Assembly: GCF_016481275.1 (NCBI RefSeq)
Contig: NZ_JAEMNW010000006.1
Coordinates: 186,001-250,000, forward strand
DNA from: Antrihabitans auranticaus
GTDB taxonomy: Bacteria; Actinomycetota; Actinomycetes; Mycobacteriales; Mycobacteriaceae
Length of the DNA: 64,000 bases
Direction of reading: 5' to 3'
Positions 24,854 to 33,825 of this stretch are shown here, one piece after another (position 1 is the first letter of the stretch; each line of letters begins with the position of its first letter). Under the pieces are notes generated by a model, which did not search any database, was not told the origin of the DNA, and worked only from the letters and a program-made list of their open reading frames with translations. The translations under genes were made by a program, and so were the position numbers.

Positions 24854-27800
24854 CTGCGAGCAATGCCGGTGCCTGCACCCACCAGGAATGGCCGACGTAG
24901 CCATCGGGTGATCGCCATGGTCCGGTGGAGAGCGCTGCGATAGACACTGCGCATGCGGTGCCGGCAAGCCCGACGAGCGCTTGCCGCGCCGTGATCGATC
25001 CGCGTTTCCTTGCGACGTATGCGGTACCCGCAGCCACCGCGGCGGTCACGATGGCGCCGACGGGTCCGGCGATGACGAAGGTCAACCCGAGCAGCCCGAT
25101 CCCTGCGGCAATGCGGCTGCGCCACGGTCGTGGAGCCGGTGCCGTGTTGCGTCGCCTGGCCGGAATCGTGGCAAGCAGTGCGAGTGGAACGAGCAACAGC
25201 AGTCCGCCGAAGATCCCGATGCGGTACCACCGATCGTCGGGGAAAGTCATTGTGACGGTGCCGCTTTCGCCCGCCGGAACGATCCAGCCCTGCTGCCAGC
25301 CGTTGACGACGACCGGACGCAGTTGCGTGCCGTCGGGTCCGGTCGCGATCCAGCCCACGTTGTTGCTCTGTGGCACGACCAGGAGTCGTTCCACCGCAGC
25401 CGATGCGACGTCTACGGTTCGGTGGTTCTCGGTCCAGTCTGCAGGCGTGAGTGGCGTTTTCGCGGGTGGTACTGGTGGGGGCGTGGCCTGCAGGCCCAGG
25501 CGGTCGACGTTGAACAGCGGGCCCGGGTCGACGACTACGTCCTGGGCGCCGGGCGCGAGCGCGACCGACGTGCTGTCGCCACACACCTGTGCTGAAAGCG
25601 GTGCGCCGGTGCGCAATTGGTCGACGGTCGCCGACACCGATGTTCGAACGAGCTGCCCGCTGACCGAGATGACCGGTCCGTCGGCGCAGTCGATCACGAC
25701 TCGGCGGTCGGCGTCGTCGGCGGCCCGGAAAGCGGGCGTCAGCCCCGGCCCCAGCACGGTGACCTCGGCGATTCCAGGTGGTTGCAGGACGGCGAAACCG
25801 ATTGCGGTCAAGTCGAGTACGGATTTCCAGGTGTCGATCGACAGTTCGATCCGGTCGGTCACCCGCGGGTGGAGTTCGATCGTGCGGCTGTCGGCGCTGA
25901 CCTCGCGAACCTGTGGACCGTCGCCGAGATTCACCGCGACGGACGTGGGCTGGGCGGGGAGTCCGCCGAGGCTCGGATCCACCGTCAGCCCGGTCACCAG
26001 TGTGGGCCGCGGCAACTCGATTGTCAGCGTCGGCTTCGGACCCGCTGGGTTGCGGACCGTGTCTTCCGGCGCGGTCCACGTCGTGCGGGGATCGCCGTCC
26101 GTCGCCGCGTACGCGGACCCGCGAATATCGCCGATATCGGCTTGCCCGCGAGCAATCGGAAGCGCCGGATCTGTCAGCAGCGTTTCGAGCGCCGGGCCTT
26201 GCCGCGATCTCAGGGTCAGGCTCGGTGCGACGGTCGTGGGAGCTGGAACCTGCAGTGTGCGTTGAAACTTGCCGAACTCCTCGGGCGCGAGAGCCAGCCC
26301 TTTGCTGCAGTAGACGCGCTCGGGTCCGTCGACGCAACCGGTCCGGCCGGGCAGTTCCTGGCCGAGATCCCAGCCCTGGACCGCCGCGCCCGGCGGGGTC
26401 GGTGGGAGGACCGTCCGAAACCTGATTTCGACGGGCTTGGACGTCGCGGGATCGCTGTAGTCTTCCAGCGAAAGTTCGCTGATCCCGAACTGATTGCCCT
26501 GCGAGCCATCGTCGGTGCGCTGCGCGAGAATTCGGATCCACGGCGTGCGGCCGGGTGGCAGTGCGATGCTGAGCGGCTCGCCGGGCTCGGCGATACGCGC
26601 AGCGGTGGTGCCGATAGGAGTTTCTACTTCCAGCCACTTCACGGGTGCGCCGACGGCTGCCGGGCTGGTCGTCACCCGTAGCACGCCGCTCGTGATCGGT
26701 GTGTGCAAGTCGAGTCGAAGCCATTGGCCGACAGCGCTTTCCAGGCCGTTGCTGACCCAACTCGTCGCCGGATCGCCGTCGACCGCCGCAGCCGGACCGC
26801 TCCCGGGTGCGCTGCCGCCGAGTTGTGTGGCGTCCGACGCGGAACTCGAGGTGCTGATCGTTGCGCCGGTCCAGTCGCCCTGCACGAGGTCGGCGCCGTA
26901 GACGGGATAGTCGGGGACCAGGTTGTGCGTGCGCCGCGCGTCGTCGGGCGTGCGCAGCGCGGAACTATGGTTGTCGACCTGGCCGAAGTCGGTCTCCCTG
27001 TCCATCGGCGAGTCCGTGACGGTGACAGCCGGGATCGGTAGCCCCGCGCGGGTCGCGTCGCTGGCGAGCAGCGCGGGAGCGTCGGTTCGGGCGAGGCGCA
27101 GCAGCGACTCGGGACCGCCCTGCACGATGGGGACGTCGGCGAGATCGACCGTGTACGGGTCCGTCGGTGACGGTGATCCAGGAGGTCCGACGCGAAAGAT
27201 CTCGATCGCGGGATATTCCGGGCGCAGATCCCCGTCGGAAACGAGGTCGTCGACCTGCGGCGGACCGATCGGCTCGCCGAACTGTGCCACCTTCGCGAAA
27301 CCCGGCGAGCCGTCGATGGATCGGTGCACGAGCAACGGTCGCGTGGAGCGAGACGTCTCGGGGTCCAGATCGTTGCGGACGACCACGAAACCGATTCCCT
27401 GGGCGAGCAGGGCCGGCGCGAGTTCGGCCGATGGACTGCCGTCGGCAATCAGACGTTGCACCGAATCGAGGGCCCGGATCGCGCCCGGCGGGTTCAACGG
27501 GACCGCATCGCGTGAGACCCACGGCGTGCGTGCGAGGGGTTGTATCGGCTCGTCGCGGGTCAGCCCCCACACCTGGCTGCCGAAGGGTGCACCGGGGAGA
27601 ATCAGGGCTCGTGCGCCACCGGAGTTGGCCTCGAGCCAGTCCGCAGTTTCGTGCCAGTATTCGGGCACCGCGGAGTACACACCGCGCGGCGCCAGCTTCC
27701 CGGTCCATGCCAGCGACGTGGCGAGCACCAGAGCAACGAGGACGAGGCTCGTCAAGCCGACGAGCGGGTTTCGCTCCGGGTGCGCAAATGCGTGTCTCGA

Positions 27801-28991
27801 CCGCCGGAACGGGACACTTGCCGGCAGCGGTACGCGACCCAGCAGGTGCGCCAAACCGAGCACGAGCGGCAGTCGGATCAGCGGTTCGAGCTTGTGGACG
27901 TTGCGCAGCGGCGCACCGGAGGAGTCGAGGAAGTGGCGAACTCCGTCGGCGAACGGCGAGCCGAGGTCGCCGATGTAACCGGCCGTGAGCCCCGCCAGTC
28001 CGACGAACAGGATCAGCGTCAGGCGGCCCTTCGCAGGCATCGACCGCATGGCGAGCCCTGCGATGCCGGCCGCCGCGACGACGCCGGTCGCGAGTACGGC
28101 CGCCGGTTGGGTCACGAGTACCGCGCCGGCGATGCGTTCGGGCGAAACGAATGCGCTCCAACTATCGGTGCCGCGCAAAACTTCTGCGAGCGACGTCCAC
28201 TGCGTCGTGACACCGGCGGACTCGATGTAGTCCAGGAACGGCGGACTCACCCTGCCGAGCAGCAACAGCGGGACCAGCCACCACAGTGTCGCGAGGAAAA
28301 CCGACGGGACCCACCACCCGGTGAACGTCAGCCAGCACCGATTGGGTTTGTGCGCGGCCCACCACAGCACGGCCACCAGACAGGCGGCCGCGGTCGCGAC
28401 TGCGTTGACCGAACCCATCAAAGCGACAGCGACAGCGGACTGTGCCGCGAGCCGCCGGGGACTGCCGTCGCCCCGTAGCGCGAGCACCACTGGCAGCAGC
28501 ACCCACGGCGCGAGCATCATCGGGAGGGTCTCCGACGAGATCGAGCCCAGGGTCGTGATGACCCGTGGCGACAGCGCGAAGGCGATACCCGCGACGATCC
28601 GGGAACCACGGGAGCCGATGCCGAGCACCTCGGCGAGCCGGACGATGCCCCAGAAGCCCGCGAGAATCAGCAGCGCCCACCAGATCCGCTGAGTGATCCA
28701 CGGCGGAATGCCGAGCAGTTGGCCACCGGAAAAGAACGCACCGTGTGGGAAGAAGTATCCGTACGCCTGATTCTGGACCTGACCGAACGGTGCCTGGCTC
28801 GTCCACAGATGTGAAGCGCGGGCGAGGAAGCCGAGTGGGTTCTGGGTGAGGTCGTATTTGGTGTCGGCGACGATCAGGCCGGGCGACTGGGCAAAAGCCA
28901 GAACAAAGCACGCGATCGCCGCAGCGAAAAACCAGCGGCGATCGAGTGGTTCGGTTCTCAGGCCTGGATCGTCAGCGACTGCCGTACTCAA
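24810..28991 (-). CDS. aftD: Alpha-(1->3)-arabinofuranosyltransferase AftD
   Basis: About 1,393 residues; M. tuberculosis AftD (Rv0236c) is about 1,400. It adds arabinofuranose from decaprenylphosphoryl-arabinose to arabinogalactan and lipoarabinomannan outside the membrane. The N-terminal half is a GT-C-type bundle of about 11 helices beginning WFFAAAIACFVLAFAQSPGL, with the acidic loop VADTKYDLTQNPLGFLARA. The middle has long beta-rich, discoidin/carbohydrate-binding-like modules (residues roughly 700-1250), and the C terminus returns to 4-5 helices. The start is uncertain: TTG 28991 gives the family length but has no strong ribosome-binding site, and the frame extends to 29084 inside the upstream gene. 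Overlaps the small membrane gene by 20 bases. Confidence 0.92.
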   Translation of the reverse strand: MSTAVADDPGLRTEPLDRRWFFAAAIACFVLAFAQSPGLIVADTKYDLTQNPLGFLARASHLWTSQAPFGQVQNQAYGYFFPHGAFFSGGQLLGIPPWITQRIWWALLILAGFWGIVRLAEVLGIGSRGSRIVAGIAFALSPRVITTLGSISSETLPMMLAPWVLLPVVLALRGDGSPRRLAAQSAVAVALMGSVNAVATAAACLVAVLWWAAHKPNRCWLTFTGWWVPSVFLATLWWLVPLLLLGRVSPPFLDYIESAGVTTQWTSLAEVLRGTDSWSAFVSPERIAGAVLVTQPAAVLATGVVAAAGIAGLAMRSMPAKGRLTLILFVGLAGLTAGYIGDLGSPFADGVRHFLDSSGAPLRNVHKLEPLIRLPLVLGLAHLLGRVPLPASVPFRRSRHAFAHPERNPLVGLTSLVLVALVLATSLAWTGKLAPRGVYSAVPEYWHETADWLEANSGGARALILPGAPFGSQVWGLTRDEPIQPLARTPWVSRDAVPLNPPGAIRALDSVQRLIADGSPSAELAPALLAQGIGFVVVRNDLDPETSRSTRPLLVHRSIDGSPGFAKVAQFGEPIGPPQVDDLVSDGDLRPEYPAIEIFRVGPPGSPSPTDPYTVDLADVPIVQGGPESLLRLARTDAPALLASDATRAGLPIPAVTVTDSPMDRETDFGQVDNHSSALRTPDDARRTHNLVPDYPVYGADLVQGDWTGATISTSSSASDATQLGGSAPGSGPAAAVDGDPATSWVSNGLESAVGQWLRLDLHTPITSGVLRVTTSPAAVGAPVKWLEVETPIGTTAARIAEPGEPLSIALPPGRTPWIRILAQRTDDGSQGNQFGISELSLEDYSDPATSKPVEIRFRTVLPPTPPGAAVQGWDLGQELPGRTGCVDGPERVYCSKGLALAPEEFGKFQRTLQVPAPTTVAPSLTLRSRQGPALETLLTDPALPIARGQADIGDIRGSAYAATDGDPRTTWTAPEDTVRNPAGPKPTLTIELPRPTLVTGLTVDPSLGGLPAQPTSVAVNLGDGPQVREVSADSRTIELHPRVTDRIELSIDTWKSVLDLTAIGFAVLQPPGIAEVTVLGPGLTPAFRAADDADRRVVIDCADGPVISVSGQLVRTSVSATVDQLRTGAPLSAQVCGDSTSVALAPGAQDVVVDPGPLFNVDRLGLQATPPPVPPAKTPLTPADWTENHRTVDVASAAVERLLVVPQSNNVGWIATGPDGTQLRPVVVNGWQQGWIVPAGESGTVTMTFPDDRWYRIGIFGGLLLLVPLALLATIPARRRNTAPAPRPWRSRIAAGIGLLGLTFVIAGPVGAIVTAAVAAGTAYVARKRGSITARQALVGLAGTACAVSIAALSTGPWRSPDGYVGHSWWVQAPALLAVIALGLSALPRRAD

Positions 28992-29223
28992 CCCGGTCGA
29001 GCAGCGACGATTGCGGATCCTGCTTGGTCGGCTCGGGCCGCTCGTTGTCTTGCACGATCTGGGTGAGCGCAAGGATCGCAGCAATGCCTACGAGGAGACC
29101 GCCGGCGACCGCCGCGCCACCGCTCTGCACGAATGCCTGACGCTTGAAGCCGACAACAGCGAGAGCAATCCCGACGAGCGCCAACACAACTGCGCCGATC
29201 ACTATGGGCCAGGACAAAGCCAC
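28972..29223 (-). CDS. Small two-helix membrane protein upstream of aftD
   Basis: 83 residues: helix 1 WPIVIGAVVLALVGIALAVVGF, a short loop with a basic turn, helix 2 AVAGGLLVGIAAILALTQIV, and a charged tail ending NERPEPTKQDPQSSLLDRV. M. tuberculosis also has a small gene (Rv0236A) at this place. The 20-base overlap with aftD makes co-translation likely. The function is unknown; it might be an accessory subunit of AftD, which is inference from position only. Confidence 0.75.
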   Translation of the reverse strand: MALSWPIVIGAVVLALVGIALAVVGFKRQAFVQSGGAAVAGGLLVGIAAILALTQIVQDNERPEPTKQDPQSSLLDRVEYGSR

Positions 29224-29293
29224 ACTCCCGTCATTCGGCGGACAACTCCGGACACGGTATCACTCGCCGCCGCCCACACCGGGGAGGCAGCCC

Positions 29294-30406
29294 TCACAGC
29301 GACATCCCGAAGGGGCGCAAGACGGTCCGCAGTTTCGCGGTGGTCTCGTCGAGTTCGGACTGTGCATCCGAGGTCGCGACGATCCCGCCACCCGCGAACG
29401 CGCGCAATGTTGTCCGGTCGGCGTCGAGTTCGGCGCACCGGATTGCGACGATCCACTCGCCGTCGCCGCTCGCATCGCACCAACCGACAGCACCGCCGTA
29501 GAAGCCGCGATCCTCTTCGGTCTCGGCGATCGTGGTCAGGGCGAGGTCCGTCGGCGTGCCGCAGACCGCGGGTGTGGGATGCAGTAGAGCAGCGATCTCG
29601 AGTGCGCTCGGCGCCGAGTCGTTCAGCGTCCCCACGATCGGGGTCGCCAGATGCCAGACCTCGGGTGTGCTGATGATGATCGGCTCGTCGGGGATCGTCA
29701 GCTCGGTGCAGATCGGCGACAGCTGCTGCCTGATCCACTCGACGACGTACGCGTGCTCGGCGTGGTCCTTGGCCGAGTCGAGCAGTGCCTGTCGCTGCGC
29801 GAGGTCAGCGGCGGGGTCGCTGCGGCGCGGCAACGTGCCGGCGAGCGGTGACAGCGAGACAGTGCGCCCGCGACGCTGCACGAGGAGTTCGGGACTCGCG
29901 CCGACGAGTGTCGAGTTGCCGAGGTCGACCGCGAAACCGTTCGCCGTCGGGTGCAGGCCCACGAGGTGGGCGACGAGCAGCTCCGGATCGACCGGGGTTT
30001 CCGCAGCGAGAACGACGGATCGCGCCGCGACCACTTTCCCGAGCGTGCCCTCACGAATCAGCTTGATCAGCCTGGTAACTCGTTCGACGTGTTCGGCCGG
30101 GGCAGGCAGTTCGGTGACGAGCGTGAGGCCGGGCAGGCCGGTCAGCGGCATTGCGAGGTCGGCCGCGGTGTGGGATTCGAGCGGGGCCAGCAGAGCGGTC
30201 GGGCGACTGGGATCGAACGGGAGGGCGCCCACGACGAGGTCCGTAGTTCCGGACCGCAGGGCCGCGACGGCGTGCTCCACAGTGCTGTAGCGCGCGCGAG
30301 CGCCACGGGTGCGGAGCACACCGTCGGGCCGTGCGAGCAAGAAGCCGTCCATAGTGGTTCCGACGATAGTCGGGCCGCGCTGCGGCGAGAGGGTGCCTTT
30401 GGTCAC
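29294..30406 (-). CDS. menF/entC: Isochorismate synthase
   Basis: Chorismate-binding family enzyme converting chorismate to isochorismate for menaquinone or catecholate/salicylate siderophores. 370 residues from GTG 30406; an ATG at 30352 (MDGFLLARPDGV) is an alternative start. Family motifs seen: KVVAARSVVL, LVGASPELLVQRRGRTVSLSPLAGT, the PTPAVCGTP segment with the active-site region, and FYGGAVGWCDASGDGEWIVAIRCAELD. Which pathway it serves cannot be told: no men or siderophore genes are adjacent. It follows the universal stress protein gene by 16 bases on the same strand. Confidence 0.9.
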   Translation of the reverse strand: MTKGTLSPQRGPTIVGTTMDGFLLARPDGVLRTRGARARYSTVEHAVAALRSGTTDLVVGALPFDPSRPTALLAPLESHTAADLAMPLTGLPGLTLVTELPAPAEHVERVTRLIKLIREGTLGKVVAARSVVLAAETPVDPELLVAHLVGLHPTANGFAVDLGNSTLVGASPELLVQRRGRTVSLSPLAGTLPRRSDPAADLAQRQALLDSAKDHAEHAYVVEWIRQQLSPICTELTIPDEPIIISTPEVWHLATPIVGTLNDSAPSALEIAALLHPTPAVCGTPTDLALTTIAETEEDRGFYGGAVGWCDASGDGEWIVAIRCAELDADRTTLRAFAGGGIVATSDAQSELDETTAKLRTVLRPFGMSL

Positions 30407-30422
30407 GCGGCGGCGTGCGCAT

Positions 30423-30911
30423 TCACCGCCGAACGACTGCAGGCTTCTTGCCCGGCGGCACGAGGAGTACTGGCCTGTGGCAGTGCTTGAGGACGTGGTC
30501 GGCGACGCTGCTGTGCAGAAGGGCCCGGATCCCGGTCGCCCCGCGGGTGCCGGCGACGATGATGTCTACGTTCAGGTCGTCAGCTGTGTCGACGATCGTG
30601 TTCCAGATCGTGCTCGTGCATTCCTCTGTACGCGCCTCGGCGTTGATGCCGGCCGCGAGCGCGAGGTCCAGGCCTTCGCTGTTGGTCGCTTTGGCGTCGG
30701 TGAAGGCGACGTCCTCGAGGTCTTCGTCCGGCACCCAGTCGGGCTGCATGACTCCGGACAGACCTGACATGCGCGCGGCCTGCCGGACCATCGGCTCCCA
30801 GGCCGTCAGCACGACTGCTCGGCGCGCGGAAAGGAAGCGGCCGGCGTATTCGATAGCGCGCTTGGCGTTATCCGAGCCGTCGTAGGCGATGAGCATTACG
30901 TCGCAAGGCAC
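30423..30911 (-). CDS. Universal stress protein
   Basis: 162 residues, a single UspA domain. The N terminus VMLIAYDGSDNAKRAIEYAG carries the conserved Asp of the ATP site, and the C-terminal phosphate loop is GTRGATGIRALLHSSVADHVLKHCHRPVLLV; the final Gly of the usual GxxGx9G[ST] is Ser here, so ATP binding is plausible but not assured. GTG 30911 is chosen because GGGAG lies seven bases upstream. Divergent from lpqI, with a 104-base promoter region at 30912-31015. Confidence 0.9.
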   Translation of the reverse strand: MPCDVMLIAYDGSDNAKRAIEYAGRFLSARRAVVLTAWEPMVRQAARMSGLSGVMQPDWVPDEDLEDVAFTDAKATNSEGLDLALAAGINAEARTEECTSTIWNTIVDTADDLNVDIIVAGTRGATGIRALLHSSVADHVLKHCHRPVLLVPPGKKPAVVRR

Positions 30912-31015
30912 TGTTTGCTCCCGTTGCTGCGTATGGCTTCCAGTTTACCCTCGATAAGATCGCACAAACGGCGACCGAGTGTGCGGTATCCGCACGGTCC
31001 GATAACGTCGGCCGC

Positions 31016-32203
31016 ATGCGGAAACCATTGGGACTGGGCCTCGCGCTGTGTGCAGCCGTCGCGACGGGATGCGCTGCAGGCACCGATAACGCAGCAGAGT
31101 CCACGTCGGCTCCGGCGGCCAGTTCGGCGGTCTCCAGTTCGATTACGCTTCCGCCGGCCAGCGAGACGCCACTGCCCGCGGGCGGGGCATGTCAACCGTT
31201 TCTCGACAAGCTGACGATCGAGCAGAAACTCGCGCAACTACTGACCGTCGGGGTGACGGGTACGGCGGATGCGCTGAACGTCGTCGACCAGTACCAGGTC
31301 GGCGGAATCTTTATCGGCAGCGGAACCGAAGAGTCGTTGCTGAGCGTTCCGGCCAACATGCAGCAGGTCAAGGCGGCCGCACTGGAGAAGTCGAATGTCC
31401 CGCTGATGGTCACCATCGACGAAGAGGGCGGCCGCGTCTCGCGTTTCCCGGATCTTCTCCAGCCCGGACCGTCGGCGCAGGACATCGCCGCTGCAGGCAA
31501 CCCGCAGCAGTCCTACGAGGCCGCACTGGCGAGGGCGAACACGTTGAAGAGTCTCGGGATCACGGTGAACTTCGCTCCCGTCGTCGACGTCGGTACCGAC
31601 AACGCCGCGATCGGCGACCGCTCGTATTCGGACGACCCGCAAGTCGTGGTCACCTACGCCGAGCAGTACATCCGCGCAATGCAAGCCGCCCAGGTCGGAG
31701 CCGTGATCAAGCATTTTCCGGGGCATGGTCGGGCTTCGGGTGATTCGCACACCGGAGTGGTGACGACGCCTCCGCTCGATCAGCTCACCGGCGACCTCGT
31801 GCCGTACGCGAAGCTGGCAGACCTGACCGGGGCTGTGATGGTCGGCCACCTCGTCGTACCGGGACTGACCGACGGCAAACCTGCCAGCATCAGTCCGGAA
31901 GCGATGCAGTTCCTGCGTGCCGGAAGTGGTTACGGCGGTGCGCCGTTCGACGGCGTGATCTTCACCGACGACCTCAGCGGCATGGCAGCGATCACGTCGC
32001 AGTACAGCATCGAAGACGCGGTCGAGAAGGCCCTCGAAGCCGGTGCGGACGTCGCGTTGTGGATCAGTACCGATTCCGTGCCGAGTGTCCTGACACAGCT
32101 CGAGTCCGCCGTCGAGGCGAACAGGCTTCCGCTCGACCAGGTCGACAAATCCGTCGTCCGCGTCGCGAAGTACAAGGGCGTGCAGCTACCCCAGGGTTGC
32201 TGA
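31016..32203 (+). CDS. lpqI: LpqI-type lipoprotein, GH3 beta-N-acetylglucosaminidase
   Basis: 395 residues. Signal peptide MRKPLGLGLALCAAVATGC with a lipobox-like ATGC anchors the protein on the outer face of the membrane. A Ser/Thr/Pro linker leads to a GH3 domain with the NagZ signatures KHFPGHG (the flexible catalytic His loop is KHFPGHGRASGDSHTG) and the nucleophile Asp in FTDDLSGMAAI. LpqI of mycobacteria removes N-acetylglucosamine from muropeptides during cell-wall recycling. Position (after aftD, before a tetR gene) equals Rv0237. The -3 lipobox position is Ala rather than Leu. Confidence 0.92.
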   Translation: MRKPLGLGLALCAAVATGCAAGTDNAAESTSAPAASSAVSSSITLPPASETPLPAGGACQPFLDKLTIEQKLAQLLTVGVTGTADALNVVDQYQVGGIFIGSGTEESLLSVPANMQQVKAAALEKSNVPLMVTIDEEGGRVSRFPDLLQPGPSAQDIAAAGNPQQSYEAALARANTLKSLGITVNFAPVVDVGTDNAAIGDRSYSDDPQVVVTYAEQYIRAMQAAQVGAVIKHFPGHGRASGDSHTGVVTTPPLDQLTGDLVPYAKLADLTGAVMVGHLVVPGLTDGKPASISPEAMQFLRAGSGYGGAPFDGVIFTDDLSGMAAITSQYSIEDAVEKALEAGADVALWISTDSVPSVLTQLESAVEANRLPLDQVDKSVVRVAKYKGVQLPQGC

Positions 32204-32236
32204 GTCGGGCGTCGAAATCCTGCTGCTGGAGCGCGT

Positions 32237-32254
32237 TCTTACTGTAGAGTAAGA
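32237..32254. promoter_or_regulatory. TetR operator candidate in front of the tetR gene
   Basis: TCTTACTGTAGAGTAAGA is a perfect inverted repeat of 7-base arms with a 4-base spacer, 31 bases before the tetR ATG. The same arms (CTTACT-N4-AGTAAG) occur as a 20-bp palindrome between fabG4 and fadA2, and in weaker form before fadE5. Autoregulation by the adjacent TetR protein is the simplest reading. Confidence 0.65.
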
Positions 32255-32285
32255 TAGCAACCTCGACATGTGGGAGGACGCGCGT

Positions 32286-32882
32286 ATGGCTGGCGGAACG
32301 AAGCGGTTGCCGCGCGCAGTCCGTGAACAACAGATGCTCGACGCTGCGGTGGAAGTCTTCGCGCGCAACGGCTTTCACGATACTTCGATGGATGCGATCG
32401 CTGCCGAAGCCGCTATCTCGAAGCCGATGCTCTACCTATATTACGGGTCGAAGGACGAGCTCTTCGCGGCGTGTATCCAGCGCGAGGGCGCCCGCTTCGT
32501 CGAGTCGCTCGCACCGGCCGGCGATCCGAAGCTGACCCCGCGCGAGCAGGTGCAGAAAGCACTCATCTCGTTTCTCGAATTCGTCGACAACAATCGCCAA
32601 TCGTGGATGGTTCTCTACCGCACGGCGACCAATCAGGCGGCCTTTGCATCGCAGGTGCAGAACAGCCGTAATCAGCTCATCGAACTGGTCGCGAAGCTAC
32701 TCGAGTCGAGTACCAAGAATCCCGAGCCGGGAACCAACTTCGGCATCATGGCCGTCGCGCTGATCGGCGCCGGAGAAGCCGTTGCCGACCGGATCGCAGG
32801 CGGCGAAATCCTCGTCGACGAGGCCGCCGAACTGCTCGAGAACCTCGCCTGGCGTGGTCTCGCGGGAAAGAAAAAAGACTAG
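32286..32882 (+). CDS. TetR-family regulator, Rv0238-like
   Basis: 198 residues from ATG 32286, with GGGAGGA eight bases upstream. The N-terminal helix-turn-helix is clear: QQMLDAAVEVFARNGFHDTSMDAIAAEAAISKPMLYLYYGSKDELFAACI. The C-terminal ligand-binding domain is all helical, including FLEFVDNNRQSWMVLYRTATNQ. Rv0238 lies in the same place in M. tuberculosis. A perfect inverted repeat in its own promoter recurs before fabG4/fadA2, so it probably represses itself and these beta-oxidation-type genes in response to an acyl-CoA-like ligand (inference). Confidence 0.92.
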   Translation: MAGGTKRLPRAVREQQMLDAAVEVFARNGFHDTSMDAIAAEAAISKPMLYLYYGSKDELFAACIQREGARFVESLAPAGDPKLTPREQVQKALISFLEFVDNNRQSWMVLYRTATNQAAFASQVQNSRNQLIELVAKLLESSTKNPEPGTNFGIMAVALIGAGEAVADRIAGGEILVDEAAELLENLAWRGLAGKKKD

Positions 32883-32883
32883 G

Positions 32884-32929
32884 CCCGTGCGCGGTTAGCG
32901 AGTCCAGGGACTCCCTAACCGCGCACAGG
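32884..32929. terminator. Bidirectional terminator between tetR and htdX
   Basis: Outer 12-bp perfect stem GTGCGCGGTTAG (32887-32898) with CTAACCGCGCAC (32915-32926), an inner 6-bp stem GAGTCC / GGACTC, and two extra GC pairs outside. It fills the 59-base gap between two convergent genes, the expected place for a shared terminator. No long T run. Confidence 0.75.
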
Positions 32930-32941
32930 CGCACAGCGGCT

Positions 32942-33808
32942 TCAGCGAAGTGTCGCCGTCAGGTGCGGGTAGCCCTTCTTCGGGTGCTTGAGAGACAAAT
33001 CCCAGCCACCCTCGGTTTCGTCGGCGTAGACGTTCACCGTCGACGGGATGAGCACCGGTTTGCCGAACTTCACGCTGTAGGTCACGGCATCCGGAATCCG
33101 GCCTTCGACGGTCTGCAACGTTGCTGCCGCCGTGTACATGCCGTGCGCGATCGTGGTCGGGAAGCCGAATGCCTTGGCGCCCAGACCTGAAATATGAATC
33201 GGGTTCCGGTCCCCGGAGACCGCCGCGTACTTGTTGATCGTCTTCTGATCGACACGCAACGTGCTCATCGGAGTCGGCGGGGCCTCTTCGGGTTTCGGTT
33301 CCGGCTTCGGGCCACCCGACAACGACGTCTTCTGCTGGCGCAGGAACGTCGTCGTCTGCTTCCAGACCTCTTCCCGGCCGACGCTGACCGAACTCACCAT
33401 GTCGACAAGCAGGCCTTTGGGGTGCTCGCGCAGGTTGTCCGCGTGTACCCGGAAATCGAGCGGCTCGCTGACCGAAATCGGTCGCAACTGCTCGATCACG
33501 TTCTCTGCGTGGACCGCTCCGATTGCCGGGAACGGGAACTCCTTGCTGATCACGAGCTTCATGACCGTCGGGAACAGCAGCACGAACGGGTAGGTCAGCG
33601 GCAGAGAGTCACCGAACCGCAGGCCGCAGACCTTCGCGTACGCGGCCAGGTGATCGGGGTCGACCTTCACGCCCTTGAGCTCGAGCGTCTGCTCGGGCAG
33701 CGTGCTCGGCCGACCGCCGACGCCGGGCAGCGGAATCGCACCGAGGGCAGCCTTGAAATACAGATCGCGGATCTTCGGCTGCTCGGTGAGCTTCTCGGTT
33801 TTCGTCAT
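32942..33808 (-). CDS. htdX: MaoC-like (R)-3-hydroxyacyl thioester dehydratase, HtdX-like
   Basis: 288 residues from ATG 33808, where AAGGCGG precedes; the frame continues upstream into fabG4. Double-hotdog protein: the N-terminal hotdog lacks the active site, while the C-terminal one has hydratase 2 motif AVSGDRNPIHISGLGAKAFGFPTTIAHGMYT with the catalytic Asp and His. It dehydrates (R)-3-hydroxyacyl-ACP or -CoA to the trans-2-enoyl form, or the reverse. M. tuberculosis HtdX (Rv0241c) is 280 residues. The start lies 17 bases after the fabG4 stop, so the two are one operon: reductase plus dehydratase. Confidence 0.92.
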   Translation of the reverse strand: MTKTEKLTEQPKIRDLYFKAALGAIPLPGVGGRPSTLPEQTLELKGVKVDPDHLAAYAKVCGLRFGDSLPLTYPFVLLFPTVMKLVISKEFPFPAIGAVHAENVIEQLRPISVSEPLDFRVHADNLREHPKGLLVDMVSSVSVGREEVWKQTTTFLRQQKTSLSGGPKPEPKPEEAPPTPMSTLRVDQKTINKYAAVSGDRNPIHISGLGAKAFGFPTTIAHGMYTAAATLQTVEGRIPDAVTYSVKFGKPVLIPSTVNVYADETEGGWDLSLKHPKKGYPHLTATLR

Positions 33809-33825
33809 GTTGCTTGCCGCCTTCT

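Noticed and set aside
24715-26760. A second long minus-strand frame inside aftD, and several plus-strand frames opposite it
   Set aside because: They are other frames of the aftD coding sequence; the aftD frame has family length and conserved motifs.
32237-32254. The dyad before tetR as a terminator of lpqI
   Set aside because: The stem is AT-rich with 7 bp and a 4-base loop, lies in the tetR promoter region, and has a near-identical partner between two divergent promoters, which fits an operator better.
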